Notes under the pieces: model-generated
Told to the model about the DNA's origin: nothing
What the model saw: the letters and a program-made list of their open reading frames with translations, nothing else
Databases searched by the model: none
Position numbers and translations under genes: made by a program
DNA from: Tropicimonas sediminicola
Lineage (GTDB): Bacteria; Pseudomonadota; Alphaproteobacteria; Rhodobacterales; Rhodobacteraceae
NCBI RefSeq assembly: GCF_900188335.1
Contig: NZ_FZOY01000002.1
Coordinates: forward strand, 1 to 64,000
Length of the DNA stretch: 64,000 nt
Direction of reading: 5' to 3'
Shown here: positions 36,566-45,516 of the stretch, piece by piece
Layout: each line of letters begins with the position of its first letter
Numbering within the stretch: the stretch's first letter is position 1

Positions 36566-38812
36566 TCACTCGGCCGCCTGGTCGAGCGTGGCTGCGCAGG
36601 GCAACCTGATTTCTGCCAGCGCACCGTGGTGCGCGTTGCCTTCGAACGTCGGCGCGTCGATCAATTCGAGCGTGCCGCCGTGTTCCTCGATGATCTTCTT
36701 CACGATCGGCAGGCCGAGCCCGGTGCCCTTGGCCCGCGTCGTGACATAGGGCTCGAACAGCCGGCTGCGATCCTCCGGCAGGCCGATGCCATTGTCCGCG
36801 ATGCGGATGACGGCCTGTCCGCCACCGGTTTCCAGGCTCACCCGCACCTCCGGCACATAGCCGTCCGGGGCACCCGCTTCCTCAAGGCTTTCAATCGCTT
36901 CGCCGCCATTCTTGATGAGATTGGTGAGCGCCTGGCCAATCATAGTCTCGTCAACCAGCGCAGGTGTCGGCGCCTCGGGAAGATCCCAGCTCAGCGCCTT
37001 GCCGAGCTGCTGTTTCTGAAGTGTCACCGCATCGCGCACCAGCCGCGTCAGGTCGGACTGACGCCGGTCGGGCTCGGGCATGCGGGCGAACTTGGAGAAT
37101 TCGTCGACGATACGGCGCAGATCCTCGGTCTGGCGCACGATCACGTCGGTCATGGAGGTCAGCGCCTCGGCATCCTCGGCGTCGAGCTTGCGCGAGAACT
37201 TGCGCTGCAGCCGTCCCGCCGAGAGCTGGATCGGAGTGAGCGGGTTCTTGATCTCGTGTGCGATCCGCCGGGCGACGTCGCCCCAGGCGGCCATCCTCTG
37301 TGCCGAGACCAGCTCGGTCACGTCGTCGAAGGCAACCACGTAGCCCTCGAGCTCGCCCTCCACCGAGCGGCGTTCGGCCAGCCGGACCAGCAGGTTCTCG
37401 ACCTTGCCGTCGCGGGTCAGTCGGATCTCCTGCTGGGTGACGGTGCGCTCGTCGTTCCGAAGGCGCGCGAGCAGCCCTGCGAACTCCGGAACCGCCTTGG
37501 CGATCGCCTCGTGGTGGTCGCCGGCCTCCGGGTCGAGCCGCAGCAGGTTCACCGCGGCGGGGTTCATGAAATCCACCCGCCCGTCCGGGTCGAGGCCGAT
37601 GACCCCGGCTGTGATCGACGTCAGCACGGTCTCGAACAGGCGGCGGCGCGCCTCGATCTGTGCATTGGTCTCCAGCAGGGTCGAGCGCTGCGCCTCGAGC
37701 TGGCGGGTCATCTGGTTGAACATCCGTCCCAGCGTGGCGATCTCGTCGTCGCTGGATTCCTCGCGGACCTGCACCGAAAGATCGCCCTTGCCGACCTTTT
37801 CGGCCGCAGCGGCCAGCCGCCCGATCGGCCGCGACAGGCGCTCTGCAAACCACAGGCCAAGCCAGATCGCAGCAAGGATCAGGATCACCGCAAACCCGAG
37901 ATAGAGCAGCGAGAACTCGAACAGGATCCGCCCGCGCTCGTCCTCCAGCTGGTTGTAGAGCCGGATCGATTCCTGGGTCTCGTCGAGCAGCGACAGGATA
38001 TCGCCGTCGACATCGCGGCTGACGTAGAGATAGCGGTCGGCGAAGGCGTCGAGCTTCACCAGAGCGCGGAATTCGTTGATGTCCCAGTCCTCGATCACCA
38101 CGATCTCGCCGGCCTCGGCGCGGGCGATCTCCTCGGCGGAGGGCTGCTCGTAGTCGAAGAGGTAGGATCGTTCGCCCCGCGAGCGCAGCTGGCCCGTGGA
38201 ATCGATTACATAGGCTTCGCGCAGGCCCCGCTGCACCTGTGCCTGTCCCTGGGTCAGCAACTGCCGAACCTCGCCATCCGTAAGGCCCAGGCCGACCCCA
38301 CCGGCCGCATCGAGGTAGTTGGCTAGGCCCTGGGCGTCCTGGCGCAGGTCGCGCAGGTGTTCGCCTTCGTAGGCCTCGGCCGCGGAGAGCGATGCGCCGA
38401 CCACGTTGCGCACCCGATCCGAGAACCAGCCTTCAAGGCCGATGTTGATCGTCAGACCCGCGAAGATCGCCACCAGCACGGCCGGGATCAGCGCGACCAG
38501 CGCGAAAACTCCGGTCAGGCGCAGGTGCAGCTTGGAGCCTGCGGAATCCTTGCGGCGGGCGCCGAACATTGCCGCGACCCGCCGCAATACGAGGGTCGCG
38601 ACGACGAGGATGTAGACCAGATCGACAAGGAGGACGAGGCGCAGGCCGAGCGAACCGGCCCCCTGCCCCAGCGGCCCCATTAGCAGAAAGGTCCAGACCA
38701 CGAGCAACGGGCCCAGCACCACCAGGGCCAGGGTGGCCATGGTCTGTGCCGTTCGCGAGCGCCTGAGCTCTGCGAAGGACTCCAAATTCAGCCGCGAGAG
38801 AACGCCTGCCAA
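36566..38812 (-). CDS. ntrY: Sensor kinase NtrY
   Basis: 748 residues starting with TTG at 38810-38812; GAGG lies 6 nt before it, and no better ATG exists. Three membrane segments lie at about 25-50, 55-75 and 95-120, and a fourth at about 300-325 closes the periplasmic sensor region. A HAMP domain, a PAS domain (about 385-490), a HisKA domain with the phospho-histidine in AHEIKNPLTPIQ, and an ATPase domain (NLIKNGGEAI, DNGIGLPEDR, KGTGLGLPIVKKI) follow. It phosphorylates NtrX. Confidence 0.94.
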   Translation of the reverse strand: MAGVLSRLNLESFAELRRSRTAQTMATLALVVLGPLLVVWTFLLMGPLGQGAGSLGLRLVLLVDLVYILVVATLVLRRVAAMFGARRKDSAGSKLHLRLTGVFALVALIPAVLVAIFAGLTINIGLEGWFSDRVRNVVGASLSAAEAYEGEHLRDLRQDAQGLANYLDAAGGVGLGLTDGEVRQLLTQGQAQVQRGLREAYVIDSTGQLRSRGERSYLFDYEQPSAEEIARAEAGEIVVIEDWDINEFRALVKLDAFADRYLYVSRDVDGDILSLLDETQESIRLYNQLEDERGRILFEFSLLYLGFAVILILAAIWLGLWFAERLSRPIGRLAAAAEKVGKGDLSVQVREESSDDEIATLGRMFNQMTRQLEAQRSTLLETNAQIEARRRLFETVLTSITAGVIGLDPDGRVDFMNPAAVNLLRLDPEAGDHHEAIAKAVPEFAGLLARLRNDERTVTQQEIRLTRDGKVENLLVRLAERRSVEGELEGYVVAFDDVTELVSAQRMAAWGDVARRIAHEIKNPLTPIQLSAGRLQRKFSRKLDAEDAEALTSMTDVIVRQTEDLRRIVDEFSKFARMPEPDRRQSDLTRLVRDAVTLQKQQLGKALSWDLPEAPTPALVDETMIGQALTNLIKNGGEAIESLEEAGAPDGYVPEVRVSLETGGGQAVIRIADNGIGLPEDRSRLFEPYVTTRAKGTGLGLPIVKKIIEEHGGTLELIDAPTFEGNAHHGALAEIRLPCAATLDQAAE

Positions 38813-38927
38813 GCTTCGCCTCGTGATGTTTGCGCCACCCAGATCTGGTTTGACCCGGTGACGTGACCGCCATATCCCGTGATCGTTCCGGAGGGCGTGC
38901 CCCCGATGCCACGGCTCTGTTGCGGTT

Positions 38928-40304
38928 TTACATCAACTTGCGGCGTCGTGTCACGCGAATATCGAGGTCGGTGATCTTCTTGCGCAGGGTATTGCGGTTG
39001 ATGCCGAGAAGATCGGCGCATTTCGCCTGATTTCCGCCGGTTGCGTCCAGCGCGATCTCGATCAGCGGGATTTCCACTTCCTTGAGGATGCGCTGGTACA
39101 GGCCCGGAGGCGGCAAGACTCCGCCGTGCAGGTCGAAATAGCGGCGCAGGTGCTTCGCCACGGAGGCCGAGAGCTTCTCGCCGTCGCCGCCGCCAACCAG
39201 CGGCTCGATCTCGGGCTGGTTGCCCAGCACCATCTCGACCTCGCTGCGGCCGATCTCCTCTTCCGGCGAGGTCACGACGAGCCGCCGGATGGTGTTTTCG
39301 AGCTGCCGCACGTTGCCCGGCCAGGAATAGGCGCGGATCAGGTCCATCGCCGAGCCGGAGAACCGCCGCGTGCCGACCCCGTCGCGCTCGGCGCGGGCGA
39401 GGAAGTGTTCGGCCAGCAGCGGGATGTCGTCCACCCGCTCCCGCAGGCTCGGCACGTTGAGCGTGACGCCGCTCAGGCGATAGAACAGGTCCTGCCGGAA
39501 GTTCCCGGCCTCCATCTGCCGCATCAGGTCGCCCTGGCAGGTGGCCATGACGCGCGGCGCCGTGTCGGAGAGCGCATCGAGCATCCGCACGATCCGGCCC
39601 TGGGTGTCGGCATCGAGGTCGCTCACCTCGTCAAACAGCACCGAGCCGCCACGGGCGCGCGACAGGATCGCCGCCGGGCCGTCGAGCGTCGACAACTCCT
39701 CCGCCCCGGCCACCACGAAGGGCAGCGTGCGGCGGTCGGAGAAATCGTGGATCGCGCGGGCGATGAGCGATTTTCCGGTGCCGGATTCGCCGGTGATCAG
39801 AACCGCGAGATCGGTGTTCATCACCCGCGCCACCAGCCGGTAGAGCGCCTGCATGACCGGGGTGCGGCCCACCAGCGGCAGATCCTCGGTGCCGCCCGTC
39901 GGCCGCTCCTCGATCACCGGCCGGGCCTGTTGCACCCGGCGCTTGGTCTCCAGCGCCTTGGAGGCGCGCTTCATCAGGTCCGGCAGGTCGAAGGGCTTGG
40001 GGAGGTAGTCGTAGGCATCCGCCTCCGCCGCCTGGATCGCGGTCATGATCGTGTTCTGCGCCGAGATCACGATCACCGGCAGGCCGGGGCGTTCCTCGGC
40101 GATCTTGGGCAGGGTGTCGAGCCCATTGCCGTCGGGCATGATGACATCGGAGATCACGAGGTCGCCCTTGCCCTCCTCGACCCATCGCATGAGCGTAACG
40201 AGGGACGAGGTTGCGTGCACCTTGCAGCCGGCGCGGGTCAGCGCCTGGGTCAATACGGTGCGGATCGTGCGGTCGTCGTCGGCGACAAGAACGGTGCCGT
40301 CCAT
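38928..40304 (-). CDS. ntrC: Nitrogen regulator NtrC (AAA+ domain without GAFTGA)
   Basis: 458 residues. Asp53 in [13 protein letters not shown] is the phosphorylation site. Walker A is GESGTGKS, Walker B is [11 protein letters not shown], and the C-terminal Fis domain reads [22 protein letters not shown]. The GAFTGA loop is missing (the region reads [18 protein letters not shown]), as known for Rhodobacter capsulatus NtrC, which works with the housekeeping sigma factor. The ATG follows the ntrB TAA directly, with AAGGAG inside ntrB. It activates nitrogen-scavenging genes. Confidence 0.95.
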   Translation of the reverse strand: MDGTVLVADDDRTIRTVLTQALTRAGCKVHATSSLVTLMRWVEEGKGDLVISDVIMPDGNGLDTLPKIAEERPGLPVIVISAQNTIMTAIQAAEADAYDYLPKPFDLPDLMKRASKALETKRRVQQARPVIEERPTGGTEDLPLVGRTPVMQALYRLVARVMNTDLAVLITGESGTGKSLIARAIHDFSDRRTLPFVVAGAEELSTLDGPAAILSRARGGSVLFDEVSDLDADTQGRIVRMLDALSDTAPRVMATCQGDLMRQMEAGNFRQDLFYRLSGVTLNVPSLRERVDDIPLLAEHFLARAERDGVGTRRFSGSAMDLIRAYSWPGNVRQLENTIRRLVVTSPEEEIGRSEVEMVLGNQPEIEPLVGGGDGEKLSASVAKHLRRYFDLHGGVLPPPGLYQRILKEVEIPLIEIALDATGGNQAKCADLLGINRNTLRKKITDLDIRVTRRRKLM

Positions 40305-41399
40305 TTATGGGGTCTCCTTGTCAGAATCCTGCTGGATGTGTTTGGGGGCGATCGGAAGAGAGATCCGGAACACCGTGCGCCCCGGCACGGAATCGACCGA
40401 TATCCAGCCCTTGTGTTCGGAAATGATCTTGCTCACCAACGCCAGCCCGAGCCCGGTGCCATTCTCGCGGCCGGACACGAAGGGCTCGAAGATCTCGTCG
40501 GCGATGTCCGGCGGCAGGCCCGGACCGCTGTCGATCACCTCGACCTGCAGCGGCACGCGAAACGCCTGTTCCCCCTTGCGGCGGACCCGGAGGCTGGGCT
40601 CGTAGAAGGTCCGCAGGGTGATCGTGCCGCTTTCGGTCCCGGAGGCCTGGGCGGCGTTCTTCAGCAGGTTCAGGAACACCTGCAGCAACTGGTCGCTGTC
40701 GCCATAGGCGGGCGGCAGGGAGGGGTCGTAATCCTCCTTGATCGACATATGCGCCGCAAAACCGATGATCGCGGACTTCCGGGCACGGTCGAGCACGTCG
40801 TGGATATTGACCGGCTTCGCCTGCGGCGGGCGCAGGTTGCCGAACTGCTCGACCTGGTCCAGCAGCTTCACGATGCGCCGGCTCTCCGCGACGATCAGGT
40901 CGGTCAGCTCCAGGTCATCCTTGGACAGGTTCATCGACAGTAGCTGCGCCGCCCCGGTGATTCCGGCGAGCGGGTTCTTGATCTCGTGCGCCAGCATCTC
41001 CGCCATGCCGATGGCGGATTTCGCCGCCTTGTCGGCCGAAATGGAGCGGCCCAGACGCCCGGCGATCTCGCGCGGGGAAACGAGGAACAGCAGCCGGTTG
41101 GTGTCGTTGCTGATCGGGGCGATCTGCAGGTTGCACTCCACAGGAGCGCGCTCGCCGGTGCCCACGTCCACGTCGTTGATGAACAGCGGCGACCGGTTCT
41201 TCCGCACCCGCGCCAGCGCTTCCTCGATCGGCGCGTCGATCACCAGCCGGTCATAGACCAGCTCGCCTTCCAGCCCCTTGATCGTCTTGTTCAGGAACAG
41301 CTCGGCGGCCGGATTGATGGCGGTGATCCGGTCCTGCGGGTCGAGGACCAGCGCAGGAATCGGAAGCGACGCCCAGATTACTCCGGAGCCCGGCATCAT
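40305..41399 (-). CDS. ntrB: Nitrogen sensor kinase/phosphatase NtrB
   Basis: 364 residues and soluble. The N-terminal PAS domain covers about 5-105, the HisKA domain has His138 in MLAHEIKNPLAG, and the ATPase domain carries NLLKNAAQA, DSGPGLPPDI and NGTGLGLALVSKI. It controls NtrC phosphorylation under PII control. Its ATG overlaps the dusB stop (ATGA), so translation is probably coupled to dusB. Confidence 0.95.
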   Translation of the reverse strand: MMPGSGVIWASLPIPALVLDPQDRITAINPAAELFLNKTIKGLEGELVYDRLVIDAPIEEALARVRKNRSPLFINDVDVGTGERAPVECNLQIAPISNDTNRLLFLVSPREIAGRLGRSISADKAAKSAIGMAEMLAHEIKNPLAGITGAAQLLSMNLSKDDLELTDLIVAESRRIVKLLDQVEQFGNLRPPQAKPVNIHDVLDRARKSAIIGFAAHMSIKEDYDPSLPPAYGDSDQLLQVFLNLLKNAAQASGTESGTITLRTFYEPSLRVRRKGEQAFRVPLQVEVIDSGPGLPPDIADEIFEPFVSGRENGTGLGLALVSKIISEHKGWISVDSVPGRTVFRISLPIAPKHIQQDSDKETP

Positions 41400-42391
41400 G
41401 CGGCCTCCCGGGCGTCAGTGTCGAAGGCTTGCTGCACCAGCCGTTGAACCTCTTCGTTATCGGTTTCTGTTTGGAGACGGCGGCGCAGCCCGGCAGGGTC
41501 GCCGGCATGATCGAGGTACCAGCCAAGGTGCTTGCGGGCCATGCGGTTGCCCAGCACCGGCCCGTAGAACGACAGCATCGCCTCGACATGCGCGCCGACC
41601 ATCTCGGCCAGTGCCCGCCCTTGCGGCACCTCGGGCGCGGGCGTGCCGAACAGGCCCGCGGCGATCTCCGCGAGCCGCCACGGACGGCCCTGTGCCCCGC
41701 GGCCGACCATCACGCCATCGGCGCCGGACTGGGCCAGCGCGGTGCGGGCGGTGGCCACGTCGACGATGTCGCCATTGGCGATGACCGGAATCGAAACCGC
41801 CTGTTTCACCGCGGCGATTGCGCCCCAGTCGGCACGTCCCTTGTAGAATTGCTGGCGGGTGCGGCCGTGGATCGTCACCATCTGCACCCCCGCGCCTTCA
41901 GCCCGCCGGGCCAGTTCGGCCGCGTTCAGGCAGTCATGGTCCCAGCCGAGCCGGGTCTTGAGCGTCACCGGGATCGACACCGCGCCGACCACCGCCTCGA
42001 TCAGCGAAAGCGCATGGTCGAGGTCGCGCATCAGCGCCGAACCCGAGGCGCCGGCCCCGCTGGCGCTCGTCACCTTCTTCGCCGGGCACCCCATGTTGAT
42101 GTCGATCAGTGCCGCGCCGTTGGCCTCGACCATCCGCGCTGCTTCGGCCATCCAGTGCGCCTCGCGCCCGGCGAGCTGCACCGAGGTATTGGCCTCGCCA
42201 AAGCCCAGCTCCGCCTTCTCGCGAACCCCGGGCTTGGCCTGCACCATCTCCTGGCTGGCAACCATCTCGGACACCACGAGACCCGCGCCGAAGCGGGCCA
42301 CGAGCTGCCGGAATGGCAGGTCGGTGATGCCCGCGAGTGGTGCGAGAAGAACCGGGGGTGTCAGGGTCAAGTTTGCAAAGCAAACCGTCAA
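41396..42391 (-). CDS. dusB: tRNA-dihydrouridine synthase DusB (NifR3)
   Basis: 331 residues starting with TTG at 42389-42391, with AAGGA about 9 nt upstream. The FMN barrel carries LAPLAGITDLPFRQL, the catalytic Cys is in INMGCPAKKV, and MVTIHGRTRQQFYKG and GDIVD follow. It reduces uridine to dihydrouridine in tRNA D-loops. As nifR3 it heads the ntrB-ntrC operon in Rhodobacter, exactly as here. Confidence 0.93.
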   Translation of the reverse strand: MTVCFANLTLTPPVLLAPLAGITDLPFRQLVARFGAGLVVSEMVASQEMVQAKPGVREKAELGFGEANTSVQLAGREAHWMAEAARMVEANGAALIDINMGCPAKKVTSASGAGASGSALMRDLDHALSLIEAVVGAVSIPVTLKTRLGWDHDCLNAAELARRAEGAGVQMVTIHGRTRQQFYKGRADWGAIAAVKQAVSIPVIANGDIVDVATARTALAQSGADGVMVGRGAQGRPWRLAEIAAGLFGTPAPEVPQGRALAEMVGAHVEAMLSFYGPVLGNRMARKHLGWYLDHAGDPAGLRRRLQTETDNEEVQRLVQQAFDTDAREAA

Positions 42392-42561
42392 TTGCTCAAT
42401 CCTTGTGCAGTCAAATCGTCGTATAGCGAAGCTGGGGCCGGTTCCAAGCTGAAGACCACATCAATATGACCGCCAAACGAACAATGCACAAAAAACAGGC
42501 GAACTTCCGCCCGGTCGGCTTGCCCGTTGCCCTGCCTTCGGTCACCGATTAGACGGAAGCC

Positions 42562-43743
42562 ATGACAGAGCCCTCATTGCCATCCACTTCCCCGGCCCCG
42601 TCCAGAAAGGTCGCGGCGCTGATCGTCGCCGCCGGTCGCGGCACGAGGGCCGGTGGAGACATTCCCAAGCAATATCAGGTTATTGCGGGAAAACCTGTGC
42701 TGGCGCATACGGTCGAGCGGTTTCGCGCGCACCCCGGCGTTCACAGCCTTCTGGTGGTGATCGGGGCCGAGGATGACGCGCTGGCGGCCTCGGCCCTGCC
42801 CGAAGATGTGGCACGCACCCCGGGTGGCGCCAGCCGCGATGCCTCCGTGCGGGCCGGGCTGGACGCCCTGCCCCCGGACATCACCCACGTCCTGATCCAC
42901 GACGGTGCCCGCCCCCTGGTGCCGGATGCGGTGATCGACCGGGTGCTCACGGCGCTGGAAACCCATCCCGGCGCGGCGCCCGCGCTGGCGGTGACGGACG
43001 CGTTATGGCGGGGCGAGGACGGCCGCGTTCTGGCCCCGACCCCGCGCGACGGCCTCTTCCGGGCGCAGACCCCCCAGGGTTTCGACCTCGCCGCGATCCG
43101 GGCCGCCCATGCCGCCCATCCCGGCGGCGCCGCCGATGACGTGGAGGTCGCACTGTCGGCCGGGCTGGACGTTGCGATCGTCGAGGGGCACGAAGACAAT
43201 ATCAAGGTCACGTTGCCGGGCTGCTTCGCCCGTGCCGAACGGATGCTGGCGAAAGGAATGCCGATGGATGTGAGGCTGGGCAACGGCTACGACGTGCACC
43301 GCTTCGGGCCGGGAGACCACGTGGTGCTCTGCGGCGTCGAGGTGGCACATCCGCGTGGACTGCAAGGCCATTCGGATGCCGATGTCGGCATGCACGCGAT
43401 CACCGACGCGCTCTATGGCGCGCTGGCCGAGGGTGATATCGGGCAGCACTTCCCGCCAAGCGATCCGCAGTGGAAGGGCGCCGCGAGCGAGATCTTCCTG
43501 CGCCACGCGGTTGGCCGGGTCGCCGAGCGCGGCTACCGGATCGCCAACGTCGACTGCACGCTGGTCTGCGAGCGCCCCAAGATCGGCCCACATGCCGAGG
43601 CGATGCGCGAAGCCCTCGCCGCGATCATGGGGCTCGATGCCGAAAGGATCAGCGTCAAGGCGACGACCTCCGAGCGGCTCGGCTTCACCGGACGCGAGGA
43701 AGGCATCGCCGCGATCGCCACCGCCGCGCTGGTCACGGCATGA
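42562..43743 (+). CDS. ispDF: Bifunctional IspD/IspF enzyme of the MEP isoprenoid pathway
   Basis: 393 residues. Residues about 15-230 are the IspD cytidylyltransferase ([19 protein letters not shown], then [11 protein letters not shown]-like [11 protein letters not shown]). Residues about 234-393 are IspF ([41 protein letters not shown]), with the metal ligands Asp and His of the DxH motif. The fusion is typical of alphaproteobacteria. It makes CDP-methylerythritol and then the cyclodiphosphate. The next gene starts within its stop codon. Confidence 0.96.
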   Translation: MTEPSLPSTSPAPSRKVAALIVAAGRGTRAGGDIPKQYQVIAGKPVLAHTVERFRAHPGVHSLLVVIGAEDDALAASALPEDVARTPGGASRDASVRAGLDALPPDITHVLIHDGARPLVPDAVIDRVLTALETHPGAAPALAVTDALWRGEDGRVLAPTPRDGLFRAQTPQGFDLAAIRAAHAAHPGGAADDVEVALSAGLDVAIVEGHEDNIKVTLPGCFARAERMLAKGMPMDVRLGNGYDVHRFGPGDHVVLCGVEVAHPRGLQGHSDADVGMHAITDALYGALAEGDIGQHFPPSDPQWKGAASEIFLRHAVGRVAERGYRIANVDCTLVCERPKIGPHAEAMREALAAIMGLDAERISVKATTSERLGFTGREEGIAAIATAALVTA

Positions 43744-44240
43744 CCCCCGCGCGTTTCGTTGCCACTGTCTTCGGGGTCGGCCTGTTGCGCCCCGCGCCCG
43801 GCACCTGGGGCTCGCTGGCCGCGATCCCGCTGGCCTACGGGCTGCATGTGGCGGGCGGCTTCCCGCTGCTTGCGGCCGCGACATTCGCCGCGCTCGCCCT
43901 CGGCTGGTGGGCGACGGCAGTGCACAGCCAGGCGGTCGGCCACCCCGACCCCTCCGAGATCGTGATCGACGAACTCATCGGCATGTGGATCGCGCTCTGG
44001 CCGCTTTCTGCCGGACTCTGGCATGCCGGCGCGGATCCGCATGTCTTTCCCTATCCCGGCTGGATCGGCGCCTTTGTCATGTTCCGCCTGTTCGACGTCT
44101 GGAAGCCGGGCCCGGTCGGCTGGGCGGACCGCCGGCACGGGCCTGCGGGCGTGCTGCTGGACGATGTGATCGCGGGCTTCCTTGCCGCGCTCGTGGTCTC
44201 GGTCGCGGCCTTCGTCTCCCACACCTGGCTGATGGAATGA
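43740..44240 (+). CDS. pgpA: Phosphatidylglycerophosphatase A
   Basis: 166 residues; the ATG overlaps the ispDF stop (ATGA). The family acidic set is present: Asp77-Glu78 in [11 protein letters not shown], Asp119 in [11 protein letters not shown], and Asp141-Asp142 in [23 protein letters not shown] near the N-terminus is also diagnostic. It dephosphorylates phosphatidylglycerophosphate at the inner membrane to give phosphatidylglycerol. It overlaps the start of a diverged sister gene downstream. Confidence 0.94.
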   Translation: MTPARFVATVFGVGLLRPAPGTWGSLAAIPLAYGLHVAGGFPLLAAATFAALALGWWATAVHSQAVGHPDPSEIVIDELIGMWIALWPLSAGLWHAGADPHVFPYPGWIGAFVMFRLFDVWKPGPVGWADRRHGPAGVLLDDVIAGFLAALVVSVAAFVSHTWLME

Positions 44241-44734
44241 GCGCAGTGCTGGTCCAGCTGGCGACGCTCGGTCCGCTGGGACGCCTGCCCATGGTCGGCG
44301 GCCTCCTTGCAACCGTCGCCGGTCTGGCCGCGGCCATCGGGATGCACAGCCTCGTGGAGGCGCCGCGTGCACTGATCGTCGTCTGGGCGCTGCTGCTGAC
44401 CCTGGCGATGCTCAGCATCCCGCGGGCGCTCGAGGCTGGCACGCCGCCGCGGCAGATCGTGCTCGACCGGTTCACCGGCATCTGGCTCGCCGCGGCGCCG
44501 GTCCTCCCCTTCATCGGGATCGCCACCACCGAACTCGGTCAGCCGGGCGTGCTGGCGCTCGGGCTGCCGCTGGTGATCTACAACCTGATCCTCGCCGGTC
44601 CGCTGCGCCGCATGGGCGCAAGCCCCCGCCCGCTGCTCCAGCTCGCCGACGACCTGATCGCCGCGACCCTGACGCTGCTGCTCGCGATCGGCATGATGGC
44701 AGCGCTGATCGCAAAAAGCGGAGCCATGCCGTGA
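44237..44734 (+). CDS. PgpA-like membrane protein with part of the conserved acidic residues lost
   Basis: 165 residues, started by the ATG that overlaps the pgpA stop (44237-44240). It aligns with the preceding PgpA almost position for position: IVLDRFTGIWL matches [11 protein letters not shown] with Asp77 kept but Glu78 replaced by Arg, the FRLFDVWKP segment is replaced by YNLILAGPL so that Asp119 is lost, and the DD pair at 138-139 is kept. Hydrophobic segments are preserved. It is probably a tandem duplicate that has lost, or changed, phosphatase activity. I know no named family for it. Confidence 0.75.
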   Translation: MSAVLVQLATLGPLGRLPMVGGLLATVAGLAAAIGMHSLVEAPRALIVVWALLLTLAMLSIPRALEAGTPPRQIVLDRFTGIWLAAAPVLPFIGIATTELGQPGVLALGLPLVIYNLILAGPLRRMGASPRPLLQLADDLIAATLTLLLAIGMMAALIAKSGAMP

Positions 44735-45276
44735 CCGACCTGATCCGGATCGCCGATCTCACCACCGTCAGCGCCGAGACCCTGCTCGCCCGTGCCCGCG
44801 CCCGTGGCCTTGTCGTCGCCACGGCGGAGAGCTGCACCGGTGGGTTGATCGCCGGCGCGATCACCGAGATCCCCGGCTCCTCGGACATCTTCGACCGGGG
44901 CTTCGTGACCTATTCCAACGCCGCCAAGCGGCAGCTTCTCGGGGTTTCCGAGGAAAGCCTCGTAAAATTCGGCGCGGTCTCCGAGGCCGTGGCGCGCGAG
45001 ATGGCCGCCGGCGCCCTGATCCGCTCGGAGGCCGACCTTGCCGTGTCCGTCACCGGCATCGCAGGACCCGGCGGCAGCGAGCACAAGCCCGAGGGGCGTG
45101 TCTGTTTCGGCCTGGCCCGCAAGGGGCATGCCACGGTTGCCAAGACGGTCGATTTCGGCGCCCTCGGACGGACGGCGGTGCGCCAATACACGGTGAACCA
45201 CGCGCTGGAACTGCTGATCGGCGCGCTGGAAGACGCCCCGCTGCCGCCCGAACGGATCGCGCCGCCCCGTCCCTGA
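44731..45276 (+). CDS. pncC: CinA C-terminal family amidohydrolase (PncC)
   Basis: 181 residues started by GTG at 44731, which overlaps the previous TGA (GTGA). The family core ATAESCTGGLIAGAIT includes the active-site Ser, followed by GFVTYSNAAKRQLLGV and SVTGIAGPGG. It deamidates nicotinamide mononucleotide in pyridine nucleotide salvage. It is the last of four genes linked by 4-nt overlaps (ispDF, pgpA, PgpA-like, pncC), which is strong evidence for one translationally coupled operon. Confidence 0.93.
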   Translation: MTDLIRIADLTTVSAETLLARARARGLVVATAESCTGGLIAGAITEIPGSSDIFDRGFVTYSNAAKRQLLGVSEESLVKFGAVSEAVAREMAAGALIRSEADLAVSVTGIAGPGGSEHKPEGRVCFGLARKGHATVAKTVDFGALGRTAVRQYTVNHALELLIGALEDAPLPPERIAPPRP

Positions 45277-45516
45277 ACCGGCGACGTTGGCGCCGCCAGA
45301 TTGCCCCGACGTCTGGCATACAAGACCGACCGGGATAAGTCACTGTAACCCCGATACATTCTGGCTCCACGACAGCCGACCATATGGTTTCGTCGGCTTC
45401 CGCAGCGTCCGTTAATATATCAACTGTTTACAACTCATCGGCCAAAAATTACAAATCTGTCCAAATTCGGAATGCTCGGCGGGAGGGCCTGAGCAAGTGG
45501 ATTTCGGGAGGATACC

